Assembly: GCA_023653115.1 (NCBI GenBank)
Contig: JAMNXO010000001.1
Span: 186,001 to 250,000, forward strand
Direction of reading: 5' to 3'
Source: Erythrobacter sp.
Lineage (GTDB): Bacteria > Pseudomonadota > Alphaproteobacteria > Sphingomonadales > Sphingomonadaceae
Length of the DNA: 64,000 nt
Positions 49,440-60,441 of the stretch are shown here, in pieces. The position numbers and the translations under genes are program-made. Each line of letters begins with the position of its first letter. Positions within the stretch are counted from its first letter, which is position 1. Under the pieces are notes generated by a model, which had not been told where the DNA came from, searched no databases, and saw nothing but the letters and a program-made list of their open reading frames with translations.

Positions 49440-50891
49440 CTACCGTCCCGCATTGCGTCCATAGCTCGACGTCAGAATTCCGGCGAGCTGGTTCATCACC
49501 GCGTCGTAATAGGCCCCGCGGAAATGCTGGTCGTAGCTTTTGAGCGCGGCGTCGATCTGCTCGCGCTCGTACATCCGTCCGCCGACCATCAGGAACTCCC
49601 ATTTCCGCGCGATCACGACATCGGCGCGCGGGTCTTCGCGCAGGATCAGCAGGTCGGCAAAGTTGCCGACCGCAATCCGGCCGATTTTCCCCTGATCGAC
49701 ATGGCGGCCATTTACGGTGGTGGCGGCCACAAGCGCTGCCTCGTCACTTCCAAAGGCATTGGCCAGCATCCCCATCTGGAGGTGCAGCGACTCCCCCGGC
49801 ACGACATAGGGCATGATCACGTCGGTCCCCGCCAGCACGTCGATCCCGGCCTGCCGGGCTTTGCCGACAATCGCCAGCTCTGCCGAAATCCCATTGAGGT
49901 CGGCAGCGACTGCTTCGGCGGTTTCCGGGTGAGCGACGATCATCGGCCATGCCTGCTCCCAGAAGGCCGGCAGGTGGCGCAGGCCCTTTGTGGCAGGGAA
50001 GCGCTTTCGGTCCGATGCGGTCAGCCGCGCGGTCTGGTTCGCCTCTGTCGGCAGGATCGAAAGGCGGTTTGCCTGCATCAGCGCGATCACTTCGGCAATC
50101 CCAGCCTCGCCCATCGTCGCCACATCCTGACTGCGATAGTCAAAGTCTTCAGGTGGGGCCTTGTGCAGATAGGGAACACCGGTGAAGTGTTGGACTTCGA
50201 AGTCGGATATATCGCGCAGGTTTACAGCGTGCGGCGTGTGGCCGACCAGTGGCAGGCCTTGCCGTTTTGCTTCAACGGCGGCGGCGGCGAAGGCGGCTTT
50301 GGGCAGGCCCGTATAGGTCTTGATACAGCTGACCCCTTCCGCTTTGAGCCGCTTGACGGTGCTGACCGCCTGCGGCCCGTCCAGCACCTGCAAGGCGCTC
50401 GGCCAGCTTGGGCGCTCGCCATCGAGCACTGGGCCACAGCGATACATCCGCGGCCCTGCAATCTGCCCCGCCGCAATATCGGCCTGCAATGCGGCGATGC
50501 TGTCATCGGTCTGGCCCATGTCGCGCACGCTGGTCACGCCGTATTTGAGGTAGAGCAGCGAAAACAGGCGCTGGTTGCCGATCGCAAGTTTGGGCGGGGT
50601 ATGAACATGGGCGTCTATCAGGCCGGGCATGACGATGCAGTCCGGACAGATTGGCGCAGCATCGCCCGCGCGGGTAGGCCTGATTTCGGCGATGCGTCCG
50701 TCTTTGACCACAATGGTCTGGCCGGGTAAGGCAGGCTCGCCGGGGTTCCAGATCGTGACTCGGGAAATCATCCTGTCGGAACGCGACGGCACCGGCACAT
50801 CGGGCGGCAACAATAGCCAGATACCCGCAAGGCAGGCGAGCACCAGCGTAACAAGGGTGCCCAGCAACCAGAAACCAATCCGTCGAACCAT
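49440..50891 (-). CDS. Membrane-anchored/exported amidohydrolase family protein
   Basis: A 483-residue protein with an N-terminal hydrophobic anchor (residues 6-28) followed by an amidohydrolase TIM barrel: V-M-P-G-L-I-D-A-H-V-H-T (metal His pair), G-H-T-P-H-A, V-Q-H-F-T-G and D-V-L-A-G-T-D. A small beta domain surrounds the barrel. Relatives are imidazolonepropionase-like or prolidase-type enzymes of the periplasm. Substrate unknown. Confidence 0.87.
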   Translation of the reverse strand: MVRRIGFWLLGTLVTLVLACLAGIWLLLPPDVPVPSRSDRMISRVTIWNPGEPALPGQTIVVKDGRIAEIRPTRAGDAAPICPDCIVMPGLIDAHVHTPPKLAIGNQRLFSLLYLKYGVTSVRDMGQTDDSIAALQADIAAGQIAGPRMYRCGPVLDGERPSWPSALQVLDGPQAVSTVKRLKAEGVSCIKTYTGLPKAAFAAAAVEAKRQGLPLVGHTPHAVNLRDISDFEVQHFTGVPYLHKAPPEDFDYRSQDVATMGEAGIAEVIALMQANRLSILPTEANQTARLTASDRKRFPATKGLRHLPAFWEQAWPMIVAHPETAEAVAADLNGISAELAIVGKARQAGIDVLAGTDVIMPYVVPGESLHLQMGMLANAFGSDEAALVAATTVNGRHVDQGKIGRIAVGNFADLLILREDPRADVVIARKWEFLMVGGRMYEREQIDAALKSYDQHFRGAYYDAVMNQLAGILTSSYGRNAGR

Positions 50892-50988
50892 ACAGCTCCG
50901 AAGCGGACGCGGGCGAATAATCGCCTGCCGCTAAGGGTTTATCGCAGAAGCAGGGTCTTGGGCGCAAGAGCTGTTGGCATAGCGCAGC

Positions 50989-51711
50989 TCACCCCGCCGT
51001 CACATCCTCCAGCGGCACATCCATGATCGGATAGCGCCGCCACTCGGCCCAGTCATAGTGCCACCATTCATTGGCGAGCGGGACGAAGCCCTCGGCCACC
51101 ATCCAGCTTTCCAGCAGCCGGCTCAGCGCCAGCGCCTCGGCGGCGGCGGCGGTGTTGTTGCGATAGGCGGCGGGGGTGAAGTCGTCATAGGGGCTGGGCA
51201 TTGCCACCTCTGCGCCATTGCGGTGCAGCGACAGGTCGATCGAGCACCCGCGATTATGGCGTGATCCGGCGGCCGGATCGGCGACGAATTCCCGCTTTTC
51301 GGGCGGTGTTGCTTCCCACATGGCCTGCGTGATGCGCCAGGGGCGATAGGCGTCGAAGATCAGCAACCCGTAACCTGCCGCCTCGGCGCGGGTCTGGACG
51401 CGGGACAGCGCCTCGGCGACCGGACGCTGCGCCACGGCGCGGGCGAGCGGATAGAGCACCCGGCCCATGAAGTTGGCAGGGGTGGCATAGCGGATATCGA
51501 GCTTGAGGCGCGGATCGAAGCGGGCGAGATCGACCAAATCGGGCGCGGCGGTCGCTGCGGGATCTTGCGGCAGGGCGAGCGCGCTGCGCCCCCGCACCGC
51601 GCAACCGCCGAGCATTCCCGCCAGCATTCCCCCAACCGCGCCCGCGCCGATGCCCCGCAAGGCGGCGCGGCGGGTGAGCGGGGCGGCTGGTCTCGTGGTC
51701 TGCACGGTCAC
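50989..51711 (-). CDS. D-alanyl-D-alanine dipeptidase family protein (DdpX/VanX-like), Tat lipoprotein
   Basis: A 240-residue peptidase M15D. The zinc motif includes S-R-H-N-R-G-C-S-I-D-L-S and E-W-W-H-Y, and the arginine-containing F-D-A-Y-R-P-W matches VanX. The N-terminus bears a Tat signal (T-R-R-A-A-L-R-G) and a lipobox L-G-G-C. GTG 51711 with GGGGAG 6 nt upstream is preferred; GTG 51705 is the alternative and a much longer frame is overlapped by the divergent gene. It probably recycles D-Ala-D-Ala from the cell wall. Confidence 0.85.
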   Translation of the reverse strand: MTVQTTRPAAPLTRRAALRGIGAGAVGGMLAGMLGGCAVRGRSALALPQDPAATAAPDLVDLARFDPRLKLDIRYATPANFMGRVLYPLARAVAQRPVAEALSRVQTRAEAAGYGLLIFDAYRPWRITQAMWEATPPEKREFVADPAAGSRHNRGCSIDLSLHRNGAEVAMPSPYDDFTPAAYRNNTAAAAEALALSRLLESWMVAEGFVPLANEWWHYDWAEWRRYPIMDVPLEDVTAG

Positions 51712-51835
51712 GTCTGGCTCCCCGGTTGCGATGTCCCGCCTTATGGCGTGCGGGTGAAGCCCCGCACAAGCCCCTTGCCTTTGCTGCGCCAAATCATAGG
51801 CTTGGCGAATCGAGGGGCAAGCAGGGGTCGCAGTC

Positions 51836-53968
51836 GTGAAAGGGATTTTCCGCGTCGCAGGCGGATTGGTGCTGGCGATGATGCCGGGCACCGCAGGGCT
51901 GGCCGCGAGCGCGCAAGAGGCCGCTCTGGCGCCGTCTGCCGCCGCCACGGCCTCGGTCGAGACCGCGCCTGCCCCCGTCACCCGCGCTGCCGATCTCGTC
52001 ACTGAACCCGCCGCCGAGCGTCCGGCGCTGATCCCCGCCTCGCACTTTGCCGGGCGCAGCGCCTTTCGCAGCTTTGCCATGTCGCCCGATGGCACGCGCC
52101 TCGCCGTGCTGCGCGATCGCGCCGGCAAGCCCGAGATCGTGCTGCTCGATGCCGCCACCCGCGCCGTGCTCAAGGTGTTTCCCGCGCAGGACGATCAGTC
52201 GATCAACTGGTTCGAATGGGCCGGCAACAGCAAGCTGCTGATCTCGGTGTCCTTCCCCGGCAAGTATTACGGCTATCAGGTGCGCGCCAGCCGCCTGCTG
52301 GTGCGCGATCTCGACAGCACGCAGGCGTGGATCCTGCCGGTGGCGCGCGATGCGCTGTGGGGCGGCGATCTGGTGCACATGGCCAAGGACGGCTCGGAAG
52401 CGCTGGTGGCGGTGCGCGACTATGTCAGCGCCGATCCGGCGGTCTATCGCTACGTGCTGGTGCCCGAGGCGAAGCCGGAAAAGGTGGTCAAGCCCAAGTC
52501 GGGCGTGTCGAACTGGTATGCGGATGATGGCGGCGTCGTGCGGCTCGGCATGGGCTGGGAGCGGCGGCAGCTGCGGGTGTGGTATCGCAAGGACGCGGCG
52601 AGCGAATTCGCGCTGGTCGGCAAGCTCAAGGCCGATGACGAAAAGAGCCGGTTCTGGAGCGTCGTCAGCGTCATCTCGGGTTCGGACAAGGGCTATGTGC
52701 TCGAGGAAGGCGAGAACGGCCGGGTGGGCGTGCGATTGTTCGATTATGCCAGCGGCACCGCGCTCGAAACCTTCTACGAGCACCCCGAAAGGGACATCGA
52801 CGAGCTGTGGCTGAAGGACGATGGCAGCCCGCTCGCCGCGCTCTACACCGATGATCGCGACCAGATCCACTGGTTCGACAAGAGCCGCGCGCAGCTCAAC
52901 GCCGATCTCGCCAAGGCGATGCAGCTTGATGATGTGGTGATCGTCTCGCGCTCGCAGGATGACGGACGGATGCTGATCTGGGGCGGCAACGAGGCCGATC
53001 CGGGGGCGCTGTTCCTGTTCGATTCGCAGGAGCGCACGCTCAACCTGTTTGCCAATTATCGCCCCGAACTCGATTACCGTCTGCTGGTGAAGCCGCAGGC
53101 GGTGCGATACCGGGCGCGCGACGGGCTGGGCATCTCGGCCTATCTCACCCTGCCGCGCGGGCGCGAAGCCAAGGGGTTGCCGCTGATCATCATGCCCCAC
53201 GGCGGCCCCTTCGGTGTGCGCGACAAGCTCGAATATCGCGACGAGGTGCAGCTGCTCGCCAACCGCGGCTATGCCGTGCTGCAACCCAATTTCCGCGGCT
53301 CGGGCGGCTATGGCGACGGTTTCTACGAGGCCGGCGCCGGGCAGATCGGGCGCGGGATGCAGGATGATATCGACGACGCGATGGACTGGGCGGTGGCAGA
53401 GGGCATTGCCGATCCCAAGCGCGTCTGCGTGATCGGCGGCTCCTATGGCGGTTATGCCGCGCTGTGGGCAGTGCTGCGCAATCCCGAGCGCTATGCTTGC
53501 GCCGCCAGCTGGGCCGGGGTGACCGACTGGGACAAGATGCTCGCCTATGACAAGCGCTATCTCACCAGCAGCGGCAGCAAGGCATGGCAGGCGAGGGTGC
53601 GCGGCGACGAGACCTTCGATCTCGACGCGGTTTCGCCCTATCGCCTCGCCGCGCAGCTGACGCGTCCGGTGCTGCTGGCGCACGGGACAGCGGACGACAA
53701 CGTGCCGTTCCGGCAATACGAGCTGATGGTCGCTGCGGCGAAATCGGCGCCCGTGCCGCTGACGACGCTGGTGATCCCGCGGGAGGGGCACTCCTTCTCC
53801 TCGGCCAAGTCCGAACAGCAGTGGTATGATGCGCTCGATGCCTTTCTGGCGGCGCATAATCCGGCCGATCAGCTCGGCCCCGACGGCACCTTCACCCCGC
53901 CGCGCGATGCGGCCAGCACGGGCAATGCGGTGCCGATCACCCTGCCGGGGATCACGCCGGGCCAATGA
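51836..53968 (+). CDS. S9 family prolyl oligopeptidase-like peptidase
   Basis: A 710-residue exported enzyme starting at GTG 51836 with a signal peptide (M-K-G-I-F-R then hydrophobic, ending about A-S-A-Q). A beta-propeller-like region (residues 60-440) precedes the alpha/beta-hydrolase domain with nucleophile Ser536 in G-G-S-Y-G-G-Y-A, acid Asp in H-G-T-A-D-D-N-V-P-F and His in E-G-H-S-F. It likely hydrolyses peptides in the periplasm. It is divergent from the dipeptidase gene. Confidence 0.9.
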   Translation: MKGIFRVAGGLVLAMMPGTAGLAASAQEAALAPSAAATASVETAPAPVTRAADLVTEPAAERPALIPASHFAGRSAFRSFAMSPDGTRLAVLRDRAGKPEIVLLDAATRAVLKVFPAQDDQSINWFEWAGNSKLLISVSFPGKYYGYQVRASRLLVRDLDSTQAWILPVARDALWGGDLVHMAKDGSEALVAVRDYVSADPAVYRYVLVPEAKPEKVVKPKSGVSNWYADDGGVVRLGMGWERRQLRVWYRKDAASEFALVGKLKADDEKSRFWSVVSVISGSDKGYVLEEGENGRVGVRLFDYASGTALETFYEHPERDIDELWLKDDGSPLAALYTDDRDQIHWFDKSRAQLNADLAKAMQLDDVVIVSRSQDDGRMLIWGGNEADPGALFLFDSQERTLNLFANYRPELDYRLLVKPQAVRYRARDGLGISAYLTLPRGREAKGLPLIIMPHGGPFGVRDKLEYRDEVQLLANRGYAVLQPNFRGSGGYGDGFYEAGAGQIGRGMQDDIDDAMDWAVAEGIADPKRVCVIGGSYGGYAALWAVLRNPERYACAASWAGVTDWDKMLAYDKRYLTSSGSKAWQARVRGDETFDLDAVSPYRLAAQLTRPVLLAHGTADDNVPFRQYELMVAAAKSAPVPLTTLVIPREGHSFSSAKSEQQWYDALDAFLAAHNPADQLGPDGTFTPPRDAASTGNAVPITLPGITPGQ

Positions 53969-54054
53969 ATCTTGTCGCCAGTCGGGATACAGGGGGGATT
54001 ACGCACGTTGTGCCCCTTGTGACCCGGCGAAGAATCGCTAACTTGCGAGGCGAC

Positions 54055-54468
54055 ATGAAAGAGTTCTTCCAGCACGCCGCAACGACCGATGGGGTCACTG
54101 TCCGGGTAGCCGTAAACTACCTGCCGGAACAGTCGCACCCGGAAGCGGGCAAGTGGTTCTGGGTCTATCACATCCGTATCGAGAACGCCTCGCACGAGCC
54201 GCTGCGCCTGCGCACGCGGCACTGGCGCATCACTGACGGGCGCGGGATGGTCAATCATGTCGATGGCGAGGGCGTGGTCGGCGAACAGCCGCTGCTCGAG
54301 CCGGGGCAGAGCCACGATTACGTCTCGGGCTGCCCGCTGACGACGCCGTTCGGCTCGATGGAGGGGTTCTACACCTTCCAGCGCCCCGACGGCGCGTCCT
54401 GCGAAGTGCGCATCCCGTTCTTCCCGCTCTCCGCGCCCGAGACCGCCGAAGGCCGTAGCCCGCGCTGA
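54055..54468 (+). CDS. apaG: ApaG family protein
   Basis: A 137-residue single-domain immunoglobulin-like protein with the family segments V-W-V-Y-H-I-R-I-E-N type (F-W-V-Y-H-I-R-I-E-N), R-L-R-T-R-H-W-R-I-T-D-G and M-E-G-F-Y-T-F. ATG 54055 with GCGAGG before it gives the usual length; the longer frame from 53965 overlaps the peptidase stop and is not supported. ApaG has been linked to Co2+/Mg2+ tolerance, mechanism unclear. Confidence 0.92.
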   Translation: MKEFFQHAATTDGVTVRVAVNYLPEQSHPEAGKWFWVYHIRIENASHEPLRLRTRHWRITDGRGMVNHVDGEGVVGEQPLLEPGQSHDYVSGCPLTTPFGSMEGFYTFQRPDGASCEVRIPFFPLSAPETAEGRSPR

Positions 54469-54513
54469 GGCGTGGTCTTGCGATAAGCCTCCCGCGCGCC
54501 TAATTCACCCCGC

Positions 54514-55302
54514 GTGAAGCGCACCCATCTCCCCCTCAACGCCTTGCGCGTGTTCGACGCGGCGGCGCGGCACCTGTCCTTCACCCGCGCGGCGGACGAG
54601 CTGGCGGTGACCCCGGCGGCGGTCGGTCAGCAGATCCGCGCGCTTGAGGACGTGCTCGGCGTCGTCCTGTTCCGCCGCACTTCCAAGGGGCTCGAGCTGA
54701 CGCCCGAGGGGGAGGCGGGGCTCGATCCCTTGCGGGAAGGCTTTCTGCGGTTCGAGGAAAGCGTCGAGGCGATGCAGGCGGGACAAGCCTCCGACCGTTA
54801 CACCATCGCCGTCCCGCGCGAGTTCTACGCCGAGTGGCTTGCCCCGCGCCTCGCCAAGTTTCAGGCAGGCACACCGGGGGTGCAATATATCCTCGCGCCC
54901 GATGAACACGCCGATTTCACCGAGGCCAATCTCGATCTCGCGATCCGGCTGGCTGACGGGCCGGGCGAGCTGGAGGGGGTGCAACTCGCCCCTGCGCTGC
55001 GCGTCACCGTCGCCGCGCCCGAGCACCGCGATGCGTGGATCGACTGGCCCGGCATGGCCCTGCCCGATGGCGTGAACCCCTGCATCAAGGCCGGCAGCCC
55101 CGGACAGGCGCTCGCCTCGGCGCTGGCGGGGATGGGCCGCACGATCCTGCCGCTGGCGCTGGCCGAGAGCGCGGCTGCCCGCGGGAGCCTCACCGTGCTC
55201 GAAGGCCCCGAGCCCGCGCAGCGCGCCTACTGGCTGCTCGCCCCCCCGCCGCAATGGCGCAGCAAGAAGGTCAGGAGTCTTGTCGGGTTCCTCAGTTCCT
55301 GA
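54514..55302 (+). CDS. LysR family regulator, GcvA-like
   Basis: A 262-residue regulator with the N-terminal winged helix L-N-A-L-R-V-F-D-A-A-A-R-H-L-S-F-T-R-A and a short substrate-binding domain ending soon after Y-W-L-L-A-P. The GcvA-like subgroup is shown by L-P-L-N-A-L-R. GTG start at 54514. Target unknown; a multi-hairpin repeat begins 10 bp after the stop. Confidence 0.9.
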   Translation: MKRTHLPLNALRVFDAAARHLSFTRAADELAVTPAAVGQQIRALEDVLGVVLFRRTSKGLELTPEGEAGLDPLREGFLRFEESVEAMQAGQASDRYTIAVPREFYAEWLAPRLAKFQAGTPGVQYILAPDEHADFTEANLDLAIRLADGPGELEGVQLAPALRVTVAAPEHRDAWIDWPGMALPDGVNPCIKAGSPGQALASALAGMGRTILPLALAESAAARGSLTVLEGPEPAQRAYWLLAPPPQWRSKKVRSLVGFLSS

Positions 55303-55311
55303 GGAACCCTT

Positions 55312-55423
55312 GTGTTCCGCACGCCCTCCGGCGTGCGAAATCCTCGCTCATGCGCCCTTTGGGCGCGTCGCTGCGGGCGGCCGTTCGGCCTTGCGGGCCT
55401 TTGGCCCGTTTCAGCGCCTTTAG
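55312..55423 (-). repeat. Multi-hairpin repeat, copy B
   Basis: Read on the minus strand: GGGCC-aaa-GGCCC, linker GCAAGGCCGAACGGCCGCCC, GCAGCGACG, GCGCCC-aaa-GGGCGC, linker ATGAGCGAGGATTTCG and CACGCC-ggag-GGCGTG. It is the nearest relative of copy A (36761-36868); stems differ on both sides while the linkers are shared. Its end overlaps the stop codon of the gene at 55420-55953. Confidence 0.7.
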
Positions 55424-55953
55424 GTGAGGTCTGCACCTTCGTCCTCCTCCCCCAGCACTTCGTCGCGGATTTGTTCGTAGAGCCAGTGGCCGGGGATCAC
55501 GTAGCGCGCGTCGACATATTGCGCGTGGCGGTGGCGGATGATGAAGCACAGGATCGAATTGGCGCGCGGGTTGGAAAGCCCCTCGGCCAGCGCGCGCTCG
55601 ATCGCGCAATCCTCGATCCGCTTCACCCCCCAGCCGAGCGCCTCGTCCCAGGCGGCCGCAAAGCCCTCCGCGCCCGGCCTGGCCCGCAGCTTGTAGAGCG
55701 CCTCAAGCGAGCGGCCGATATGCACCGCGGCCGCTGTGACGATGCCGGTGACGGCAAGATGCGCGACAAAGGCGCGCTGGAGATCGGGCGTGATCGAATT
55801 GCGCCGCGGTTGCTTGTGCAGATAGGGCGGGAATTCGAGCAGCGGATCGCTGTCCGACACCACAATCGGATTGAACTCCCACGCGACCTCCGAGGTGGCC
55901 TGCCGCGGGATCTTGCGCTTGTTGCGCTTGGTGGGGGTATCGTCGGAGAGCAT
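55420..55953 (-). CDS. Hypothetical protein with terminase-small-subunit-like HTH
   Basis: A 177-residue protein, ATG 55953. After a basic N-terminus (K-R-N-K-R-K) comes a predicted helix-turn-helix (I-T-P-D-L-Q-R-A-F-V-A-H-L-A-V-T-G-I-V-T-A-A-A) resembling that of phage terminase small subunits, with G-R-S-L-E-A-L-Y-K-L-R as recognition helix. An acidic tail D-E-V-L-G-E-E-D-E-G-A-D ends it. No other phage gene is near. It stands alone between repeat copies and may be a conserved sphingomonad protein. Confidence 0.6.
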   Translation of the reverse strand: MLSDDTPTKRNKRKIPRQATSEVAWEFNPIVVSDSDPLLEFPPYLHKQPRRNSITPDLQRAFVAHLAVTGIVTAAAVHIGRSLEALYKLRARPGAEGFAAAWDEALGWGVKRIEDCAIERALAEGLSNPRANSILCFIIRHRHAQYVDARYVIPGHWLYEQIRDEVLGEEDEGADLT

Positions 55954-55989
55954 GGGGGGAGGGGTGGCAGAGATTTTCCGGGTAGGAAA

Positions 55990-56240
55990 ACCCTTCTCCC
56001 CCTCCTTTTCAAAGGAGGGGGCAGGGGGGTGGTTGCGCGGGCCGAAGGCGCGCGCCGAGAACGGGAATCGCGGGTGGTTACGTGGGCCAAAGGCGCGCGC
56101 CCGGAAAGGCACCACCCCGCTGCGACTAGGCCTTGGCAAGGGCCAAGCCCAAGTCTCGCCCCCCTCCTCTCAAGAGGAGGGGGGACTGGCGCAGAAACTC
56201 CCCTCCCGCTTGTGGGAGGGGTTGGGGGTGGGCGCGGAGC
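55990..56240. repeat. Cluster of G/C-tract palindromes
   Basis: It contains CCCTCC-tttt-caaa-GGAGGG (near 56000), CCCCTCC-tctcaa-GAGGAGGGG (near 56160-56185), CCCCTCCC-gcttgt-GGGAGGGG (56202-56221) and an imperfect tandem of GGTTGCGCGGGCCGAAGGCGCG / GGTTACGTGGGCCAAAGGCGCG. No coding sequence is seen. They are probably small palindromic mobile sequences. Confidence 0.6.
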
Positions 56241-56266
56241 CACCAAGGGCGCGCCTGCCACAATAA

Positions 56267-56358
56267 CGGCGCGCAGCGCCGCAAGGCCGAACGGCCGAGC
56301 TTATGCGAGGAAAGCCAAGCAGCGCGGACGCGCTGCGCCCGGCGCCTGGACGCCGGCA
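56267..56358 (+). repeat. Multi-hairpin repeat, copy D
   Basis: GGCGC-gca-GCGCC, linker GCAAGGCCGAACGGCCGAGC, then AAGCCAAGC and GCAGCGCG-ga-CGCGCTGC. It shares the GCAAGGCCGAACGGCCG linker with copies A and B but lacks the third stem. Confidence 0.6.
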
Positions 56359-56382
56359 AGCAGGCGAGTTTGTTATAAATTT

Positions 56383-56482
56383 CGTCATTGCGAGGAGCGT
56401 AGCGACGCGGCAATCCATAAACAGGTGGTCGTGCTTGTTGCGCTGGCTGGCCATGGATTGCTTCGCTCCGCTCGCAATGACG
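56383..56482. repeat. Inverted REP-like pair
   Basis: The left copy CGTCATTGCGAGGAGCG ... GCAATCCAT (56383-56418) and the inverted right copy CCATGGATTGCTTCG ... CGCAATGACG (56451-56482) are separated by 32 nt, nearly the same spacing as in the pair at 37412-37517. Confidence 0.75.
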
Positions 56483-56523
56483 AACGAGGGTTCATTGGCG
56501 CCGCGAGTCTGTTTGTTTTCGCC

Positions 56524-56618
56524 CTCAAGCGCCGGGCGCGGGCCGTCCGGCCCGCTTGGCTTTCGCGCCATAAGGCGCGGCGGCCGGTCGGCCTTGCGGC
56601 GCTACGTGCCGTACACCG
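56524..56618 (-). repeat. Multi-hairpin repeat, copy E
   Basis: On the minus strand: GCAAGGCCGACCGGCCGCC, GCGCC-ttat-GGCGC, linker GAAAGCCAAGC (also in copy D) and GGGCCG-ga-CGGCCC. With copy D it flanks the REP-like pair in inverted orientation. Confidence 0.6.
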
Positions 56619-57100
56619 CCACACGCTAGGGTGTAGGATGCCGCCTGCCGCTCCAACACCCACCCTTGACCCCCCACCCAATCCCGCCTAAGGGCGCGCA
56701 TCTTCCGGAGTGATCCGGATTGAGCTGAACATTGCCGGTGCGTCCTCTCAAGCAGGGTAGCCGTCAAAGTAACCCGGTGGCCGAAGGGCCGGATATGCGG
56801 GTGGAGCGTTTCGGCTTAGACGTCACGCCAGCTTTGGCTGGGTGTTTGCAGCGGGCTTTGTGCTTGCGGTGAGCGGTCCCGGGTCAAGCCCGGGATGACG
56901 GGCTAAGTGCCACACTCCTCCCACATTGTCTGGCTTCAGTGTTGCCAGTCTCGTCCGGTTGGTCGGTGCCATTGCGTGCATCGGTCTCGGAAAAGCGCGG
57001 AGCCCCTTCAGGAAAAGTGGGCACCGGTTTTCCGCCCGGAAGGGGCGACCCTGATCGGGCAAGTCGCCCGATCAGAAACCAAAGGTGAAGTGAGAACTTA
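56619..57100 (+). other. Upstream region of the str operon
   Basis: No gene is seen. It holds a GGTCCCGGGTCAAGCCCGGG type palindrome (near 56876), a GGAAAAGTGGGCACCGGTTTTCC palindromic segment (57012-57034) of a type seen in other alphaproteobacteria, and the perfect 10-bp hairpin CTGATCGGGC-aagtc-GCCCGATCAG (57051-57075) just before the rpsL start. The promoter was not located. Confidence 0.5.
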
Positions 57101-57472
57101 ATGCCGACGATCAACCAGCTGGTCCGCAAGGGCCGCGTTCCGCAGAAGGCCAAGTCCAAGGTCCCTGCGATGGAACAGAACCCGCAGAAGCGCGGTGTCT
57201 GCACCCGCGTCTACACGACGACCCCGAAGAAGCCGAACTCGGCGCTGCGCAAGGTGGCCAAGGTGCGCCTGACCAACCAGCGCGAAGTCATCTCCTACAT
57301 CCCCGGCGAAGGCCACAACCTGCAGGAGCACTCTGTTGTGCTGATCCGCGGCGGGCGTGTGCGCGACCTTCCCGGCGTTCGCTATCACGTCCTGCGCGGC
57401 GTGCTCGATACGCAGGGTGTCAAGGACCGCAAGAAGAGCCGCTCGAAGTACGGCGCCAAGCGTCCGAAGTGA
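57101..57472 (+). CDS. rpsL: 30S ribosomal protein S12
   Basis: A 123-residue protein with the standard sequence [10 protein letters not shown] and the conserved K-P-N-S-A-L-R-K loop; Lys43 and the P-G-V-R-Y-H region are as in streptomycin-sensitive bacteria. It forms the decoding centre of the 30S subunit. First gene of the str operon, preceded by a perfect hairpin at 57051-57075. Confidence 0.98.
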   Translation: MPTINQLVRKGRVPQKAKSKVPAMEQNPQKRGVCTRVYTTTPKKPNSALRKVAKVRLTNQREVISYIPGEGHNLQEHSVVLIRGGRVRDLPGVRYHVLRGVLDTQGVKDRKKSRSKYGAKRPK

Positions 57473-57650
57473 CCTGTCCGGGGGACAGGTCATCCTGAAT
57501 AGCTCGCATCAGGCGCGCGTAGTTCAGGATCCATGGTGCCCCTGGGTGGTGAGTTCGCAAACAAATTGAAGGGCCTGATCCACGCCGACAAATGGACCCT
57601 GAAACAAGTTCAGGGTGACGGTGGTGGAAAGGTCTTAAGGAGAATATCCG
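57473..57650 (+). repeat. rpsL-rpsG spacer with palindromic inserts
   Basis: Immediately after the rpsL stop lies CCTGTCC-ggg-GGACAGG (57475-57491 approx). Further on CCCTGAA-acaag-TTCAGGG is a palindrome of a dispersed type. TTAAGGAG before 57651 is the rpsG ribosome-binding site. An unusually long spacer for this conserved operon, apparently enlarged by small repeat insertion. Confidence 0.5.
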
Positions 57651-58121
57651 ATGTCACGTCGTCGTCGTCCCGAAAAGCGGGTCATCCTGCCCGATCCCCA
57701 GTACGGGGATCAGATCCTGTCGAAGTTCATGAACAACCTCATGCTCGACGGTAAGAAGGCTGTTGCCGAAAAGATCGTCTATGGCGCGCTTGCCACGGTG
57801 GAATCGAAGGCCAAGGCCGATCCGATCCAGCTGTTCCATGATGCGCTGAACAATGTGAAGCCGCAGGTCGAAGTGCGCAGCCGCCGTGTTGGTGGTGCGA
57901 CCTATCAGGTGCCGGTCGAGGTTCGCCCCGAGCGTGCCCAGGCGCTCGCGATCCGCTGGCTGATCACCGCTGCGCGCGGTCGTCCGGAAACCACGATGGC
58001 CGCACGGCTGTCGGGTGAGCTGATGGATGCGGCGAACAATCGCGGCAATGCGGTCAAGAAGCGGGAAGATACCCACCGCATGGCCGACGCCAACCGCGCC
58101 TTCTCGCACTACCGCTGGTAA
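57651..58121 (+). CDS. rpsG: 30S ribosomal protein S7
   Basis: A 156-residue protein with [10 protein letters not shown], the S7 RNA-binding helices and [22 protein letters not shown]. It organises the 16S 3' domain head. AAGGAG before the ATG. A G/C-rich hairpin (58141-58168) with no T-run follows the gene. Confidence 0.98.
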   Translation: MSRRRRPEKRVILPDPQYGDQILSKFMNNLMLDGKKAVAEKIVYGALATVESKAKADPIQLFHDALNNVKPQVEVRSRRVGGATYQVPVEVRPERAQALAIRWLITAARGRPETTMAARLSGELMDAANNRGNAVKKREDTHRMADANRAFSHYRW

Positions 58122-58259
58122 GCGCGCGGGCAGCGAAAGCGGCCGCCCCGGCGTAAAAAGGGGCGGCCGGTCTTTCCGCTGTCACATATGCAACTATATG
58201 GAGCGCGCGCGGGGCCGTGTTGGCCTGGTAACGCTCCTCCAACGCTCAAGGAAATCACC

Positions 58260-60347
<2,088 letters not shown>

Positions 60348-60441
60348 GCCGATCGATCGGTCTAGGGGCGGCGCCTGATTCAGCGGGCACCGCCGTTCTC
60401 CCGCGAACACATCGTTTCATTCAAGAAGGTACACCAGAGAA

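Noticed and set aside
55420..55953. Prophage remnant, from the terminase-like HTH gene
   Set aside because: No other phage gene, integrase or attachment site is present; an orphan HTH protein is the simpler view.
36700..57100. CRISPR array
   Set aside because: The repeats are dispersed, palindromic and irregularly spaced, with no regular spacers and no cas genes in the window.
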